Of a stretch of DNA of 14,607 nucleotides, positions 1 through 7,813 are shown piece after piece. The DNA is from JBAWXE01 sp037144255 (lineage in GTDB: Bacteria; Bacteroidota; Bacteroidia; Chitinophagales; Chitinophagaceae), in assembly GCA_037144255.1 (NCBI GenBank), contig JBAWXE010000070.1:1-14607 (forward strand), given 5' to 3'. The translations under genes and the position numbers were made by a program. How positions within the stretch are numbered: position 1 is the stretch's first letter; every line of letters begins with the position of its first letter. The notes under the pieces were generated by a model. It was given only the letters and a program-made list of their open reading frames with translations, was not told the origin of the DNA and did no database searches.

Positions 1-20
1 CCGCTACGAGAGCGGCTTTT
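1..20 (+). terminator. Short hairpin followed by T-rich tract
   Basis: A 5-bp GC-rich stem (CCGCT / AGCGG) with a short loop is followed on the plus strand by CTTTTCTTATTTTT, which fits a rho-independent terminator for a plus-strand gene left of the window. The left arm touches the window edge, so an A-run that would make it bidirectional (also ending the minus-strand tRNA-Lys transcript) cannot be seen. Inferred from structure only. Confidence 0.5.
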
Positions 21-33
21 CTTATTTTTCGAG

Positions 34-106
34 TGATCCCGTTGGGACTCGAACCCAAGACCCATACATTAAAAGTGTATTGCTCTACCAACTGAGCTAC
101 GGAATC
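34..106 (-). tRNA. tRNA-Lys (anticodon TTT)
   Basis: Read on the minus strand, the 73-nt sequence folds as a full cloverleaf. The acceptor stem GATTCCG pairs with CGGGATC (one T-G pair). The D-arm carries AGCTCAGTTGGTAGAGC, the anticodon loop is CTTTTAA with anticodon TTT, and the T-arm has GGTTCGAGTCC. The discriminator base is A and CCA is not encoded. It decodes AAA/AAG lysine codons. A matching -33/-7 promoter lies about 30 bp upstream, so it is probably transcribed alone. Confidence 0.97.
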
Positions 107-135
107 ATTTCCCTTCTTCTTATCGAATCGGGACG

Positions 136-166
136 CAAAAATAGACAATTACATTTTATAGCAAAA
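136..166 (-). promoter_or_regulatory. Bacteroidota-type promoter of tRNA-Lys
   Basis: On the minus strand a TTTTG box (166-162) is separated by 18 nt from TATTTTTG (143-136). The latter is a perfect match to the Bacteroidota -7 consensus TAnnTTTG, and the spacing suits this sigma factor. The region just upstream is very AT-rich, with AAAATATTTTTT occurring twice (163-174 and 186-197), and may act like an UP element (inference). The rest of the 107-245 gap shows nothing else; no convincing terminator for the receptor gene ending at 246 was found. Confidence 0.65.
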
Positions 167-245
167 TATTTTTTAAGGCTATTTGAAAATATTTTTTGAA
201 TGCCCTACAGTAAAGGGTTTCAGAGAATAATCTTATTAGTAGCTT

Positions 246-2702
246 TTAAAATTTGACGATAATTTTCACATTCAGCAGTCTAGATGTAAGATAATTAGGT
301 ACTGCAAATGTTTTATTTGTGGTCTGGTCTTGTATCCATGTATATGATAAAGTGTTTTGTATGCCCAGTAGATTGAAGACCTCTAAACTGGCCCATATGG
401 ACTTGAGCTCGCGAAAGAAACTATGATATGGTCGTTCTTTTTTAGACCCATCTAGTAATAATGCAGAAAAACCTATATCTACCCTTTTGTAGTCGGGGAG
501 GCGTAGTGTATCGGCGTATCGTGGTTTATCAGGAGGACCAAATGGCAGACCTGTTGCATACATAAGATTTAGATGTACACGGAAGTTCTTATTGGTAGGA
601 AGGTAATCTTCTAAATACATACCTATTACCAAGCGTTGATCTGCAGGGCGGGGTATATAGCCCGGATATTTGGTAGCACTATCAACACCGGCCGTATTTT
701 TATAAACTATCTTATCATCCTTGATGTCTTCCATTGATTTGAGAACACCAATACTGACCCATGATTGTGCATCCTTTACCAGATCGCCATAAAGGCGTAA
801 TTCGCCACCGTAAGTATAGCCAACAGCATCGTTAGTGCCATAGTATCTGATACGTATATTATCGTAGGTATAAGGTACCAGATCCCATAAGTTTTTATAG
901 TAGAGTTCTCCTGTAAGTTTCAGAGGACTGCTGCCCCATTTGAAATTGTAATCGGCACCTGCTACTATATGATAGGATTTTTGAGACAGCAGGGCTTTAT
1001 TGACCTCGCCTGTAAGGTCGCGCATCTCGCGATAAAAAGGAGGTTGTGCATAAAGTCCGGTGGCTACTTTGAATACGAAGTCTTTTTTCCATACAGGTTT
1101 GTATGAAGCCTGTATGCGAGGGCTTACTACCATTTCTTTATTGAGGAAATCGTAATTGAAACGAGCACCTACTGTCATGGTAAGACCCAGAGAATCATTC
1201 AAACGAATATTATCTTGTACAAATCCACTAAGGGTAGTATAATCGAAATTGGCAGTAGAATTATAGAAGTGAGTTAGATTGAGAGCAGTGGCATTAAAAG
1301 GCTGTGTATAGCCTGCGGAATCGCGGCGTTCCCATTCGTGCAGCTGATCTGATATGCCTGTAACATTGGCATCTACACCCCATTGCAGAAATTGTTTGCC
1401 CGCATTGTAAGAGCCTCTGTGTGCCAGGTTGCCCACATTAACAGCTAGGTAGTTGCGGGCATAATCATGTATAAGCCCTGTACCCAAGTACGTCTTTATC
1501 TGCCCGAAATTGGTTTTACCAAGGTCTGTTTCTAATTCACCAAAAAGATACTCGCCACCTATGTCGTAGGTTTCCTGTTCGTTGGTTTGAAAGCCGGAGG
1601 CCAGTATTTTGAGTTTCAGTTTCTCATTAGGGCGATAAGTAGTAGAGAAGCCTACAAAGCGGGAATCGAATTGATCTAATTCTGAGCCACTATAAAATAC
1701 CTGTAACTGGTATGCTTGATTAATAACTCCGAAACTGGTGGTTTGAGACTGAGGCTCGAAAGTAAATCTATTTCGGGCGTAGTTGCCTATCACTTCCATT
1801 TCCCATTTTTTATTGAAACGGTAGTTGACCAATGTCTGCATATCTGTGAAAGAAGGATTGTATACACCTTTGGTTGGCTGAGACTGTAAAAGATATTGAT
1901 TGTTCTTTTGACGTAAACCAATGAGGTAGGTAAGTTTTTTGTTTTTGGAGGCACCTTCCAAATGCAGACTGGCACCAAGGAGGCTGGCCATGGCAGAGCC
2001 TGAAAATTCTGTAGGACGTTTGTAGGTAACATCCAATACGCTGGACATCTTATCGCCATATTTAGCCTGAAAACCACCTAGTGAGAAATTGACACCACTA
2101 ACAAGGTCAGAATTGACAAAGCTGAGCCCTTCCTGCTGACCAGAACGAACCAGATAAGGACGGTATATCTCAAAGTCGTTGACATATACCAGATTCTCAT
2201 CGTAGTTGCCACCACGTACATTGTACTGAGAAGTTAATTCGTTGTTAGATCCTACTAATGATTTAATAATGCCTTCTATACCACCAATGGTACTGGGCAT
2301 ATAGTTGGCCTTGGCAGGGTCTATATAAGTAGCACCCGCTTCATAACGAGAGCGGTCGTTCTTTTTTACATATTCACTAATGCCTATTGATTTACTTGTA
2401 AGGGTTACATCTAATGAGCGATTCTCTCCTACTTTTAATGTAATAGTTCGGCGTAGAGTCTCAAAACCTACGTAAGTGAATATTACTGTAATGTTCTTAC
2501 CTGCTGGTACTTCTACCTTGTAATATCCGCGAGGGCTGGTACTGGTACCTATGCCGGAATTGGCAATAGCTACAGTAACAAGTTCTATGGGTTGGCTGCT
2601 TTCATCTTTTACTACACCACTAATAGTAGCCATGCCGTTTTGTGCATGTACCATATAGGAGCTGAACAGTAAGACTATGAAAACAGTTATTTTCAGGAAC
2701 AT
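246..2702 (-). CDS. TonB-dependent outer-membrane receptor with N-terminal carboxypeptidase-regulatory-like domain
   Basis: Predicted outer-membrane active transporter of 818 aa that would import a ligand using TonB/ExbBD energy. An N-terminal signal peptide (residues 1-20, ending VHA before Gln21) is followed by a CarboxypepD_reg-like beta-sandwich (about 26-105; motif SGVVKDESSQPIELVTV, then GYYKVEVPAG). A plug domain follows (about 130-230, with YNVRGGNYDENLVYVNDFEI), then a beta-barrel rich in alternating aromatic strands. The protein ends in Phe (NVKIIVKF), as expected for a BAM substrate. No SusD gene is adjacent and the length is below typical SusC, so this is not a classical SusCD pair; the substrate is unknown. 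An upstream TTG at 2708 is in frame, but the ATG at 2702 gives the cleaner signal peptide and is preferred. It starts 32 nt after rpe and is probably co-transcribed with it. Confidence 0.9.
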   Translation of the reverse strand: MFLKITVFIVLLFSSYMVHAQNGMATISGVVKDESSQPIELVTVAIANSGIGTSTSPRGYYKVEVPAGKNITVIFTYVGFETLRRTITLKVGENRSLDVTLTSKSIGISEYVKKNDRSRYEAGATYIDPAKANYMPSTIGGIEGIIKSLVGSNNELTSQYNVRGGNYDENLVYVNDFEIYRPYLVRSGQQEGLSFVNSDLVSGVNFSLGGFQAKYGDKMSSVLDVTYKRPTEFSGSAMASLLGASLHLEGASKNKKLTYLIGLRQKNNQYLLQSQPTKGVYNPSFTDMQTLVNYRFNKKWEMEVIGNYARNRFTFEPQSQTTSFGVINQAYQLQVFYSGSELDQFDSRFVGFSTTYRPNEKLKLKILASGFQTNEQETYDIGGEYLFGELETDLGKTNFGQIKTYLGTGLIHDYARNYLAVNVGNLAHRGSYNAGKQFLQWGVDANVTGISDQLHEWERRDSAGYTQPFNATALNLTHFYNSTANFDYTTLSGFVQDNIRLNDSLGLTMTVGARFNYDFLNKEMVVSPRIQASYKPVWKKDFVFKVATGLYAQPPFYREMRDLTGEVNKALLSQKSYHIVAGADYNFKWGSSPLKLTGELYYKNLWDLVPYTYDNIRIRYYGTNDAVGYTYGGELRLYGDLVKDAQSWVSIGVLKSMEDIKDDKIVYKNTAGVDSATKYPGYIPRPADQRLVIGMYLEDYLPTNKNFRVHLNLMYATGLPFGPPDKPRYADTLRLPDYKRVDIGFSALLLDGSKKERPYHSFFRELKSIWASLEVFNLLGIQNTLSYTWIQDQTTNKTFAVPNYLTSRLLNVKIIVKF

Positions 2703-2734
2703 ACACAAACATTGAAACGTGCAAACAAATGAAT

Positions 2735-3388
2735 TTATTTTGTGATGCTCTTCAGATTCTTGATCATAGCAGCAGGGTCCTGGGCGGAAAATACAGTATT
2801 GCCTGCTACTAGTACATCGGCACCTGCTTTGGCAATTGTAGCTGCATTTTCTAGAGTTACACCCCCATCTACTTCAATAAGTGTAGCACAGCCACGGTCT
2901 TTGATCATTTGTTTTAGGGTGCGTACCTTATGCATAGTATGGTCTATGAATTTTTGCCCGCCAAATCCCGGGTTCACACTCATTACCAATACCAGATCAA
3001 TATCACAAAGTACATCTTCTAATAAAGAAACCGGAGTATGAGGATTTAGAGCAACACCTGCTTTCATGCCCAATGCCTTGATGGCTTGTAGATTACGATG
3101 CAAATGTGGAGATGCCTCGTAATGTACGGTGAGGTAATCGGCACCTGCTTTAGCAAAATCTTCAAAATATTTTTCAGGCTCTACTATCATCAAGTGCACA
3201 TCGAATGTTTTCTTTGCTTTCTTTTTCATAGCAGTAATGACCGGCAATCCGAAACTGATATTAGGCACAAATCTGCCATCCATCACATCCAGATGAAACC
3301 AGTCGGCCTCGCTATTGTTGATCATTTCTATATCTATTTCCAGATGTAGAAAATTGGCAGAGAGTATAGAAGGTGCTATCAGAGCCAT
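2735..3388 (-). CDS. rpe: Ribulose-phosphate 3-epimerase
   Basis: Cytosolic enzyme of the pentose phosphate pathway that interconverts D-ribulose 5-phosphate and D-xylulose 5-phosphate. At 217 aa it has the usual family length. The (beta/alpha)8 signatures are all present: APSILSANF at residues 5-13, WFHLDVMDGRFVPN at 30-43 with metal ligands His32 and Asp34, DVHLM with His65, the MSVNPGFGGQ phosphate-loop region at 136-145, and IEVDGGV with catalytic Asp174. The ATG at 3388 puts the conserved APSILSA motif near the N-terminus as in other family members. It lies 39 nt downstream of the TPR lipoprotein gene and 32 nt upstream of the TonB receptor gene on the same strand, which suggests one transcript. 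No internal promoter was recognised upstream of it. Confidence 0.97.
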   Translation of the reverse strand: MALIAPSILSANFLHLEIDIEMINNSEADWFHLDVMDGRFVPNISFGLPVITAMKKKAKKTFDVHLMIVEPEKYFEDFAKAGADYLTVHYEASPHLHRNLQAIKALGMKAGVALNPHTPVSLLEDVLCDIDLVLVMSVNPGFGGQKFIDHTMHKVRTLKQMIKDRGCATLIEVDGGVTLENAATIAKAGADVLVAGNTVFSAQDPAAMIKNLKSITK

Positions 3389-3427
3389 AAGTACGTATTG
3401 ATATGTGGTATTGAAAAATGTTCTTAA

Positions 3428-4447
3428 TTATTTTGCGCCTAATCTTTTCAGTGCGTCAATAGCTTCTGGGTACTTTGGTTCGAATACAAGTGCTTGCTTG
3501 TAATCTGAGATTGCTTCTGTTTTTTTCTTCAGCATCTCGCTACATAACCCCCTATTATAATAAGCTCTGGCACTATTAGGTTCTGTTTTTGTTACTATGT
3601 CAAAATGCCTCCAAGCCTTATCCAAAGAATCTTCCTGCAAATATATCCAGCCCATATTGAAGAAAGCATTAGAGAACTGATGGTCGTGCAGGATGCATTC
3701 CTTGTATTGTAATATAGCATTCTTATAGTCTTTCTGTTCTTGATAGAACATACCCTTGGCATACAATGGCGTTACATCAGAAGAGTCCATTTTGAATGCA
3801 TTGTCAAAGTATTTTAGTGCCATAGGGTCTCTGCGGCCACTATATAATATACCTACTTGCACTATAGCATCTCTATAGTCAGGTACAGTATTGATAGCTG
3901 TTTGAAAACTGGCAATAGCCTTGTCTGTATCTTTCAAGTCTTTATAGATCATCCCTTTCAGAAAGTAGCCCTCAGGGTTATATACATCCTGACGCAATAC
4001 AGTATTGATCTCGCTGAAAGCTTTGGGATAATCTTGCATGAAAAGCATCATCTTGGCCACTTTCAGATGCGCTTTTGGGTCATTAGGATTTCTGGCCATC
4101 GCTTTTTGCAGCCATTGTACAGATCCTGCAAGATCTTTATGTTCGAATAGTAGATCTCCTATAGCACTGAAATACTCTGCTTTGGAAGAATCTAATGCTA
4201 CTGCTTTTTTAAAGTCACTCAGTGCTAATGAATCTGCCCCAGTTTTTACTAATTGCATACCACGTTTGAAGTACAATGTGGCATCCTTTGGGTGTTCATT
4301 GATCTTGGTAGTAATACTCCTAAGTGTAGAATCCTTAGCAAATGGGTTTGAACCGTCTACACCTGCATTTCCATTATTGGATTTGCAGGCAAACAATGAA
4401 AGTGTAATCAGTATAAGAGGAAGATGTCGTGTCCACGCGCGTTTCAT
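3428..4447 (-). CDS. TPR-repeat lipoprotein
   Basis: A 339-aa protein with a lipoprotein signal peptide: KR near the N-terminus, a hydrophobic stretch LPLILITLSL, then lipobox LFAC with acylated Cys21. After a Ser/Asn-rich linker it is essentially all tetratricopeptide repeats. About eight can be counted between residues 56 and 335, each with the A/G-Y/F pattern and a terminal Pro turn (for example YFLKGMIYKDLKDTDKAIASF and YYNRGLCSEMLKKKTEAI). TPR arrays mediate protein-protein contacts, and the lipid anchor places this one in the periplasm or outer membrane. The partner is unknown; the downstream receptor in the same predicted operon is one candidate (inference). The ATG at 4447 is immediately preceded by a perfect -7 promoter element, so the start is well fixed. 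Confidence 0.88.
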   Translation of the reverse strand: MKRAWTRHLPLILITLSLFACKSNNGNAGVDGSNPFAKDSTLRSITTKINEHPKDATLYFKRGMQLVKTGADSLALSDFKKAVALDSSKAEYFSAIGDLLFEHKDLAGSVQWLQKAMARNPNDPKAHLKVAKMMLFMQDYPKAFSEINTVLRQDVYNPEGYFLKGMIYKDLKDTDKAIASFQTAINTVPDYRDAIVQVGILYSGRRDPMALKYFDNAFKMDSSDVTPLYAKGMFYQEQKDYKNAILQYKECILHDHQFSNAFFNMGWIYLQEDSLDKAWRHFDIVTKTEPNSARAYYNRGLCSEMLKKKTEAISDYKQALVFEPKYPEAIDALKRLGAK

Positions 4448-4451
4448 TTCA

Positions 4452-4459
4452 CAAACATA
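4452..4459 (-). promoter_or_regulatory. -7 promoter element of the TPR lipoprotein-rpe-TBDR operon
   Basis: The minus strand reads TATGTTTG, a perfect TAnnTTTG, with its G only 5 nt before the ATG at 4447. Transcription would start at or next to the start codon, giving a leaderless or near-leaderless mRNA. A -33 TTTG is not evident at the expected distance (only a T-rich ATTTAT). The remainder of the 71-nt gap to terC holds no obvious terminator. Confidence 0.5.
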
Positions 4460-4518
4460 AATTAATTGTATGAATAAGATAAATGAGTTTAGTCCGTATG
4501 GATGAGCTAGCTAAAAAC

Positions 4519-5298
4519 CTACAAATCATCCTTTTTTATATCTTTCGCAAGAGGTTCCCTTAAGTTCACGGGTTTTGACTTTTTCTTTAGCTGCATGTTC
4601 AACAATTCTACCAAAAATGAAAAAGCCATAGCGAAGTATATATAACCTTTAGGTATTTGTTGATGGTGGATAGGTTCCAGGCCTTCGAAGAAAAGGGCAA
4701 AACCTACCATTACCAAAAAAGCTAATGCCAGCACTTTGAAAGTAGGGTGTTTGTGAATGAACTGAGATATTTTGCCTGAGAACAGGAACATGATGAACAT
4801 AGCAATGATTACTGCAATGATCATTACAATTATCTGTTTTGCAAGACCAATAGCTGTGATCATGCTATCGAAAGAAAATACAAGGTCAATAAGTATGATC
4901 TGTACAATGGCTTTACCTAATGAGTTGCCAACTTTATTCTTTCCCTCTACCTCTTTTTCTATTTCGTTACCCTCTAGTTTATGGTGTATCTCTCCCACAG
5001 TTTTTACTATAAGGAACAAACCTCCCGCTATCATTACCAAATGCCCTAGTTCGAAAGAATAACCAAATACTTCTATTTTAAGTGGGTTGTGTACCAACCA
5101 ACTCAAACAAAATAATAAGAGTACGCGAACTGCAATACCTGTGAACATCCATATACGTCTAGCTACTACTTGGTTAACAGCAGACAATCGCTCCATGGCA
5201 ATAGATACAAATATGACATTATCTATGCCCAATACTATCTCTAATAAAGTAAGTGTTACCAGACTAATTAGGGCACCTATGCTCAATAGTTCATTCAT
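4519..5298 (-). CDS. TerC family integral membrane protein
   Basis: A 259-aa polytopic inner-membrane protein with about seven hydrophobic segments. The two acidic intramembrane TerC signatures are present: LEIVLGIDNVIF (residues 19-30; Glu20, Asp26, Asn27) and IDLVFSFDSMITAIGL (137-152; Asp138, Asp144, Ser145). Between them, at about 104-127, is a charged cytoplasmic loop rich in Glu and Lys. TerC/Alx-type proteins have been linked to metal-ion export, notably manganese, and to tellurite resistance. No other ter genes are nearby, so the tellurite label should not be taken literally; metal homeostasis is more likely. It starts 7 nt after the pyrD stop, so the two are very probably co-transcribed from the pyrD promoter. 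Confidence 0.92.
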   Translation of the reverse strand: MNELLSIGALISLVTLTLLEIVLGIDNVIFVSIAMERLSAVNQVVARRIWMFTGIAVRVLLLFCLSWLVHNPLKIEVFGYSFELGHLVMIAGGLFLIVKTVGEIHHKLEGNEIEKEVEGKNKVGNSLGKAIVQIILIDLVFSFDSMITAIGLAKQIIVMIIAVIIAMFIMFLFSGKISQFIHKHPTFKVLALAFLVMVGFALFFEGLEPIHHQQIPKGYIYFAMAFSFLVELLNMQLKKKSKPVNLREPLAKDIKKDDL

Positions 5299-5305
5299 GT
5301 AGTTA

Positions 5306-6337
5306 TCACTTATTATTTAGGATACCCTTACAGATGTTACTTGCAATAGCCGGGCCTTCGTAAATGAAACCGGTATATACCTGTACCAACGAAGCGCCTG
5401 CTAGTAACTTTTCAATAGCATCAGCGGCGGTGAAAATACCTCCTACTGCTATGATCGGGATTTTGCCTTTGCTATGAGTATGTATATAACTGATTACTTC
5501 GGTTGCACGTTTGCACATAGGTAATCCACTCAATCCACCGGCTCCTATTGCTTCTACATCAGCAGTTGGTGTTTGTAAGCCGCTTCTATCAATAGTAGTG
5601 TTAGTAGCTACTAAACCATCTATACCTGTTTGGCGAACAATATCAATGATATCATTCAGTTGTTCATTTGTAAGATCGGGTGCTATCTTTAATAATACAG
5701 GTTTACCATTGCCTAATTGTTTATTCAGTACTTGTAGTTTATTCAGTAATTCCAGCAAAGGTTCTTTGTCTTGCAATGCACGCAAGCCAGGGGTATTAGG
5801 ACTACTCACATTTACTACAAAATAATCTACCACGTCATACAGCTCGCGAAAACTAGCTAGATAATCATTTACAGCATCTTCATTAGGGGTCACTTTATTC
5901 TTGCCAATATTGCCTCCTATCACTACTTTCTCATGGCGTTGTCTCAATCTAGCAGCTGCAGCTTTTGCGCCATCATTATTAAAACCCATTCTATTGATCA
6001 GGGCCTTATCTGCCGGCAGCCGAAATAATCGGGGTTGAGGATTGCCGGGTTGTGCCAATGGTGTGACGGTTCCTATCTCAATGAATCCAAATCCTAAACA
6101 CGCAAGCGCATCTGTATACTTTGCGTCCTTATCAAATCCCGCAGCTAGACCTACAGGATTCGGAAAGGTGATTCCCCATAAGGTACGTTCCAAAGATGGA
6201 TCAATTACTTTGAACTGACGTTTGAGCCAACCACGAAGTATAGGAACGCTATAAGCAAAATTCAATTGCTTCATGACCCGATGATGCACTTGTTCCGGGT
6301 CTATCTTAAAAAGGATACTTCTGATGGTATTGTACAT
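5306..6337 (-). CDS. pyrD: Dihydroorotate dehydrogenase (quinone), class 2
   Basis: Catalyses the fourth step of de novo pyrimidine synthesis, oxidising dihydroorotate to orotate with FMN and passing electrons to membrane quinone. With the ATG at 6337 it has 343 aa, close to E. coli PyrD. The class 2 N-terminal membrane-associating helices are present (MYNTIRSILFKIDPEQVHHR). Other conserved stretches are PVGLAAGFDKD, IEIGTVTPLAQPGNPQPRLFR, NRMGFNNDG, the NVSSPNTPGLRALQ loop (about 176-189, carrying the serine base of class 2 enzymes in place of the class 1 cysteine), LLKIAPDLT, TNTT, and the FMN-phosphate sites IPIIAVGG and GASLVQVYTG. A longer form starting at TTG 6346 is unlikely because that codon lies inside the -7 promoter element. 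It is followed at once by the TerC-family gene. Confidence 0.97.
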   Translation of the reverse strand: MYNTIRSILFKIDPEQVHHRVMKQLNFAYSVPILRGWLKRQFKVIDPSLERTLWGITFPNPVGLAAGFDKDAKYTDALACLGFGFIEIGTVTPLAQPGNPQPRLFRLPADKALINRMGFNNDGAKAAAARLRQRHEKVVIGGNIGKNKVTPNEDAVNDYLASFRELYDVVDYFVVNVSSPNTPGLRALQDKEPLLELLNKLQVLNKQLGNGKPVLLKIAPDLTNEQLNDIIDIVRQTGIDGLVATNTTIDRSGLQTPTADVEAIGAGGLSGLPMCKRATEVISYIHTHSKGKIPIIAVGGIFTAADAIEKLLAGASLVQVYTGFIYEGPAIASNICKGILNNK

Positions 6338-6343
6338 GAAGGG

Positions 6344-6351
6344 CAAAGATA
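6344..6351 (-). promoter_or_regulatory. -7 promoter element of pyrD-terC
   Basis: The minus strand reads TATCTTTG, a perfect TAnnTTTG, followed by CCCTTC and the ATG at 6337, so the transcript would begin within a few bases of the start codon. A CTTTTTG sits 26 bp upstream, longer than the usual -33 spacing, so the -33 box is uncertain. The element overlaps the alternative TTG codon at 6346 and argues against that start. Confidence 0.55.
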
Positions 6352-6410
6352 AGCAGTGTGGTTTTAACCTTTTTTAACAAAAAGAGATTTCACAGGACAT
6401 TTTGAAACCG

Positions 6411-6418
6411 TAATTTAG
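6411..6418 (+). promoter_or_regulatory. Possible -7 element upstream of the 6426 gene
   Basis: TAATTTAG differs at one position from TAnnTTTG and lies 7 nt before the ATG at 6426, the same arrangement as upstream of pyrD and the TPR gene. There is no clear -33 TTTG. This is the weakest of the promoter candidates in the window. Confidence 0.3.
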
Positions 6419-6425
6419 CTGCAAT

Positions 6426-7139
6426 ATGTCCTTTCGTCCAGCGATTTTCTTTGTTTTATTAATGAATATGCTTTGTCATACGGCATTTGGGCAAACTATA
6501 AAAGGTGACGTAATGGACGTGGATGCCGGCGGAATGATGGCAGGAGTAAATATTCAAAATATTTATACGCATACAGTGGTTACCACCGATAGTAATGGAA
6601 AATTTGCTATAGATGCCACTAATGACCAGCTTTTAGAGTTCAGCAAGCCAGAATATCAAACCATCCATGTTCGAATACCCAAGGGAAGTATACCGCCATA
6701 TTTCCGGATATTTATAGCCAAAGTCAATATTAAGAGCACTAAAAAAGGTGAAAGGAATTTTCATGATGATAGTATCAGTAACCATGAATTATACAAAAGT
6801 GAGCTTGAGTTTGCCAAACTGACCACTTTGGAGTCTATTCAGCATCCATTCTCCGCGTTAAGTAAGACCAATCGTCAGATATGGGCATTTCAAAAAAGCT
6901 ACGAAGAGTTTGAGCAAGAAAAATACATTGACTATACTTTTAATGAAAGCACCATTTCAAAGATCACAGGACTAAGTGGCGATAGTGCCAAAGCATATCT
7001 GAGAACTTTTAGACCTACTTACCAGCAACTACGAAATATGAAGGAATATGATTTCCTTTCGTATATAAAAAGAACTGTAGCAGCCTATCGTAAAGGTCAT
7101 GGACCTCACTTCTCTCCAGGTAGAGGCTCAGGACATTAA
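6426..7139 (+). CDS. Secreted carboxypeptidase-regulatory-like domain protein, function unknown
   Basis: A 237-aa protein with an N-terminal signal peptide (about 1-22, ending TAFG before Gln). It continues with a CarboxypepD_reg-like beta-sandwich at about 23-92: IKGDVMDVDAGGMMAGVNIQN, then TDSNGKFAID, DQLLEFSKPEYQTIHVRI. The C-terminal half (about 110-225) is alpha-helical and charged, with a recurring aromatic pattern (IWAFQKSYEEFEQEKYIDYTF, then FRPTYQQLRNMKEYDFLSYI), and is not a TonB plug or barrel. It is therefore a stand-alone periplasmic or surface protein rather than a truncated receptor. It is transcribed away from pyrD across an 88-bp divergent region, and a weak hairpin follows it. 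Its role cannot be deduced; the domain suggests protein or glycan contact in the envelope (inference). Confidence 0.8.
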   Translation: MSFRPAIFFVLLMNMLCHTAFGQTIKGDVMDVDAGGMMAGVNIQNIYTHTVVTTDSNGKFAIDATNDQLLEFSKPEYQTIHVRIPKGSIPPYFRIFIAKVNIKSTKKGERNFHDDSISNHELYKSELEFAKLTTLESIQHPFSALSKTNRQIWAFQKSYEEFEQEKYIDYTFNESTISKITGLSGDSAKAYLRTFRPTYQQLRNMKEYDFLSYIKRTVAAYRKGHGPHFSPGRGSGH

Positions 7140-7160
7140 TTCTATAATATTAGGTAGCAC

Positions 7161-7182
7161 TGCCAATTCATCTTGGCATTTA
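7161..7182 (+). terminator. Weak hairpin after the 6426 gene
   Basis: Perfect 6-bp inverted repeat TGCCAA / TTGGCA with a 6-nt loop, followed by TTTAT. It sits 21 nt after the stop codon and could be a weak terminator for the upstream gene. The T-tract is short, so read-through into the yceI-kinase operon is possible. The rest of the 7140-7252 gap holds no clear gene; TAATTTTA at 7226-7233 is a one-mismatch -7 candidate. Confidence 0.35.
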
Positions 7183-7252
7183 TCGTAATGAGCGCTATTT
7201 TTATAGGCATTATCCATTATTCTTATAATTTTATCCTAAAGTGCCCGCTCGC

Positions 7253-7813
7253 ATGTTATTAAGATTTATTAATGTAATAATGTTGGCACTCATTTCATAT
7301 AGTAGCTTAGCACAAGTATCTATTTTTGAGGTGAGTAGAGGTACTATTAGCTTTCATTCTGATGCGCCAAGAGAATTGATCTTTTCCACATCAAAAGAAT
7401 TAAGGGGGGCTGTCAATATTCAACAAAAAACATTTGCATTCAGGGTTAATATTGCATCGTTCAAAGGGTTTAATAATGACCTTCAGGAAGAGCATTTTAA
7501 TGAAAGCTACTTGGAGTCTACCTTTTTTCCGGATGCTACCTTTTCCGGAAAGATCATTGAAGATATTGATCTGACAAAGGATGGAGAATATTTTTTAAGA
7601 GCAAAAGGTAAACTGAAGATACATGGGCTAGAACAAGAGAGGATCATAAAGGCACATGTAATGATTAAAGACAATAGAATAGTAGTAAGATCAGATTTTA
7701 TTGTACCGCTTTCAGATCATAATATAAAAGTGCCAAGGGTAGTATACGATAAACTGTCACCTGATATAAAAGTGAAAATTTTTGCTACACTATTACCTAA
7801 AAGAGTAAAATGA
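7253..7813 (+). CDS. YceI family periplasmic protein (first copy)
   Basis: A 186-aa exported protein: signal peptide MLLRFINVIMLALISYSSLA cleaved before Gln21, then a YceI-type lipocalin-like barrel. Family hallmarks are F.V.......FHSDAP, FRVNIASFKGF, EEHFNESYLES..FPDATFSG, YFLRAKGKLKIHGLEQE and a final LSDHNIKVPRVVYDKLSPDIKV. YceI proteins fold as barrels around an isoprenoid-type chain (known for TT1927b and related structures); the ligand here is unknown. A GTG at 7241 is in frame, but the ATG at 7253 begins directly at the signal peptide and is preferred. Its TGA overlaps the ATG of the sensor kinase by 4 nt (ATGA), implying translational coupling and a shared role in sensing. It is paralogous to the YceI protein at 12458. 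Confidence 0.88.
   Translation: MLLRFINVIMLALISYSSLAQVSIFEVSRGTISFHSDAPRELIFSTSKELRGAVNIQQKTFAFRVNIASFKGFNNDLQEEHFNESYLESTFFPDATFSGKIIEDIDLTKDGEYFLRAKGKLKIHGLEQERIIKAHVMIKDNRIVVRSDFIVPLSDHNIKVPRVVYDKLSPDIKVKIFATLLPKRVK

Noticed and set aside
163..197. AAAATATTTTTT present twice, 23 bp apart
   Set aside because: Low-complexity AT sequence; more likely chance or an AT-rich promoter flank than a dedicated repeat element.
1790..2077. Alternative-frame 95-codon open frame inside the TonB receptor gene
   Set aside because: Overlaps the conserved plug-to-barrel coding region on the same strand in another frame and shows no recognisable protein features.
246..2702. SusC of a SusCD polysaccharide-uptake locus
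   Set aside because: No SusD gene or carbohydrate-active enzyme is adjacent, and the protein is about 200 residues shorter than typical SusC.
4038..4460. Plus-strand open frame of 140 codons opposite the TPR gene
   Set aside because: It lies wholly antisense to a clear TPR lipoprotein gene, has no domain pattern or promoter, and its composition is that of a reversed coding strand.
4506..4513. AGCTAGCT palindrome between terC and the TPR gene
   Set aside because: Too short to form a useful terminator or operator on its own and has no T-tract.
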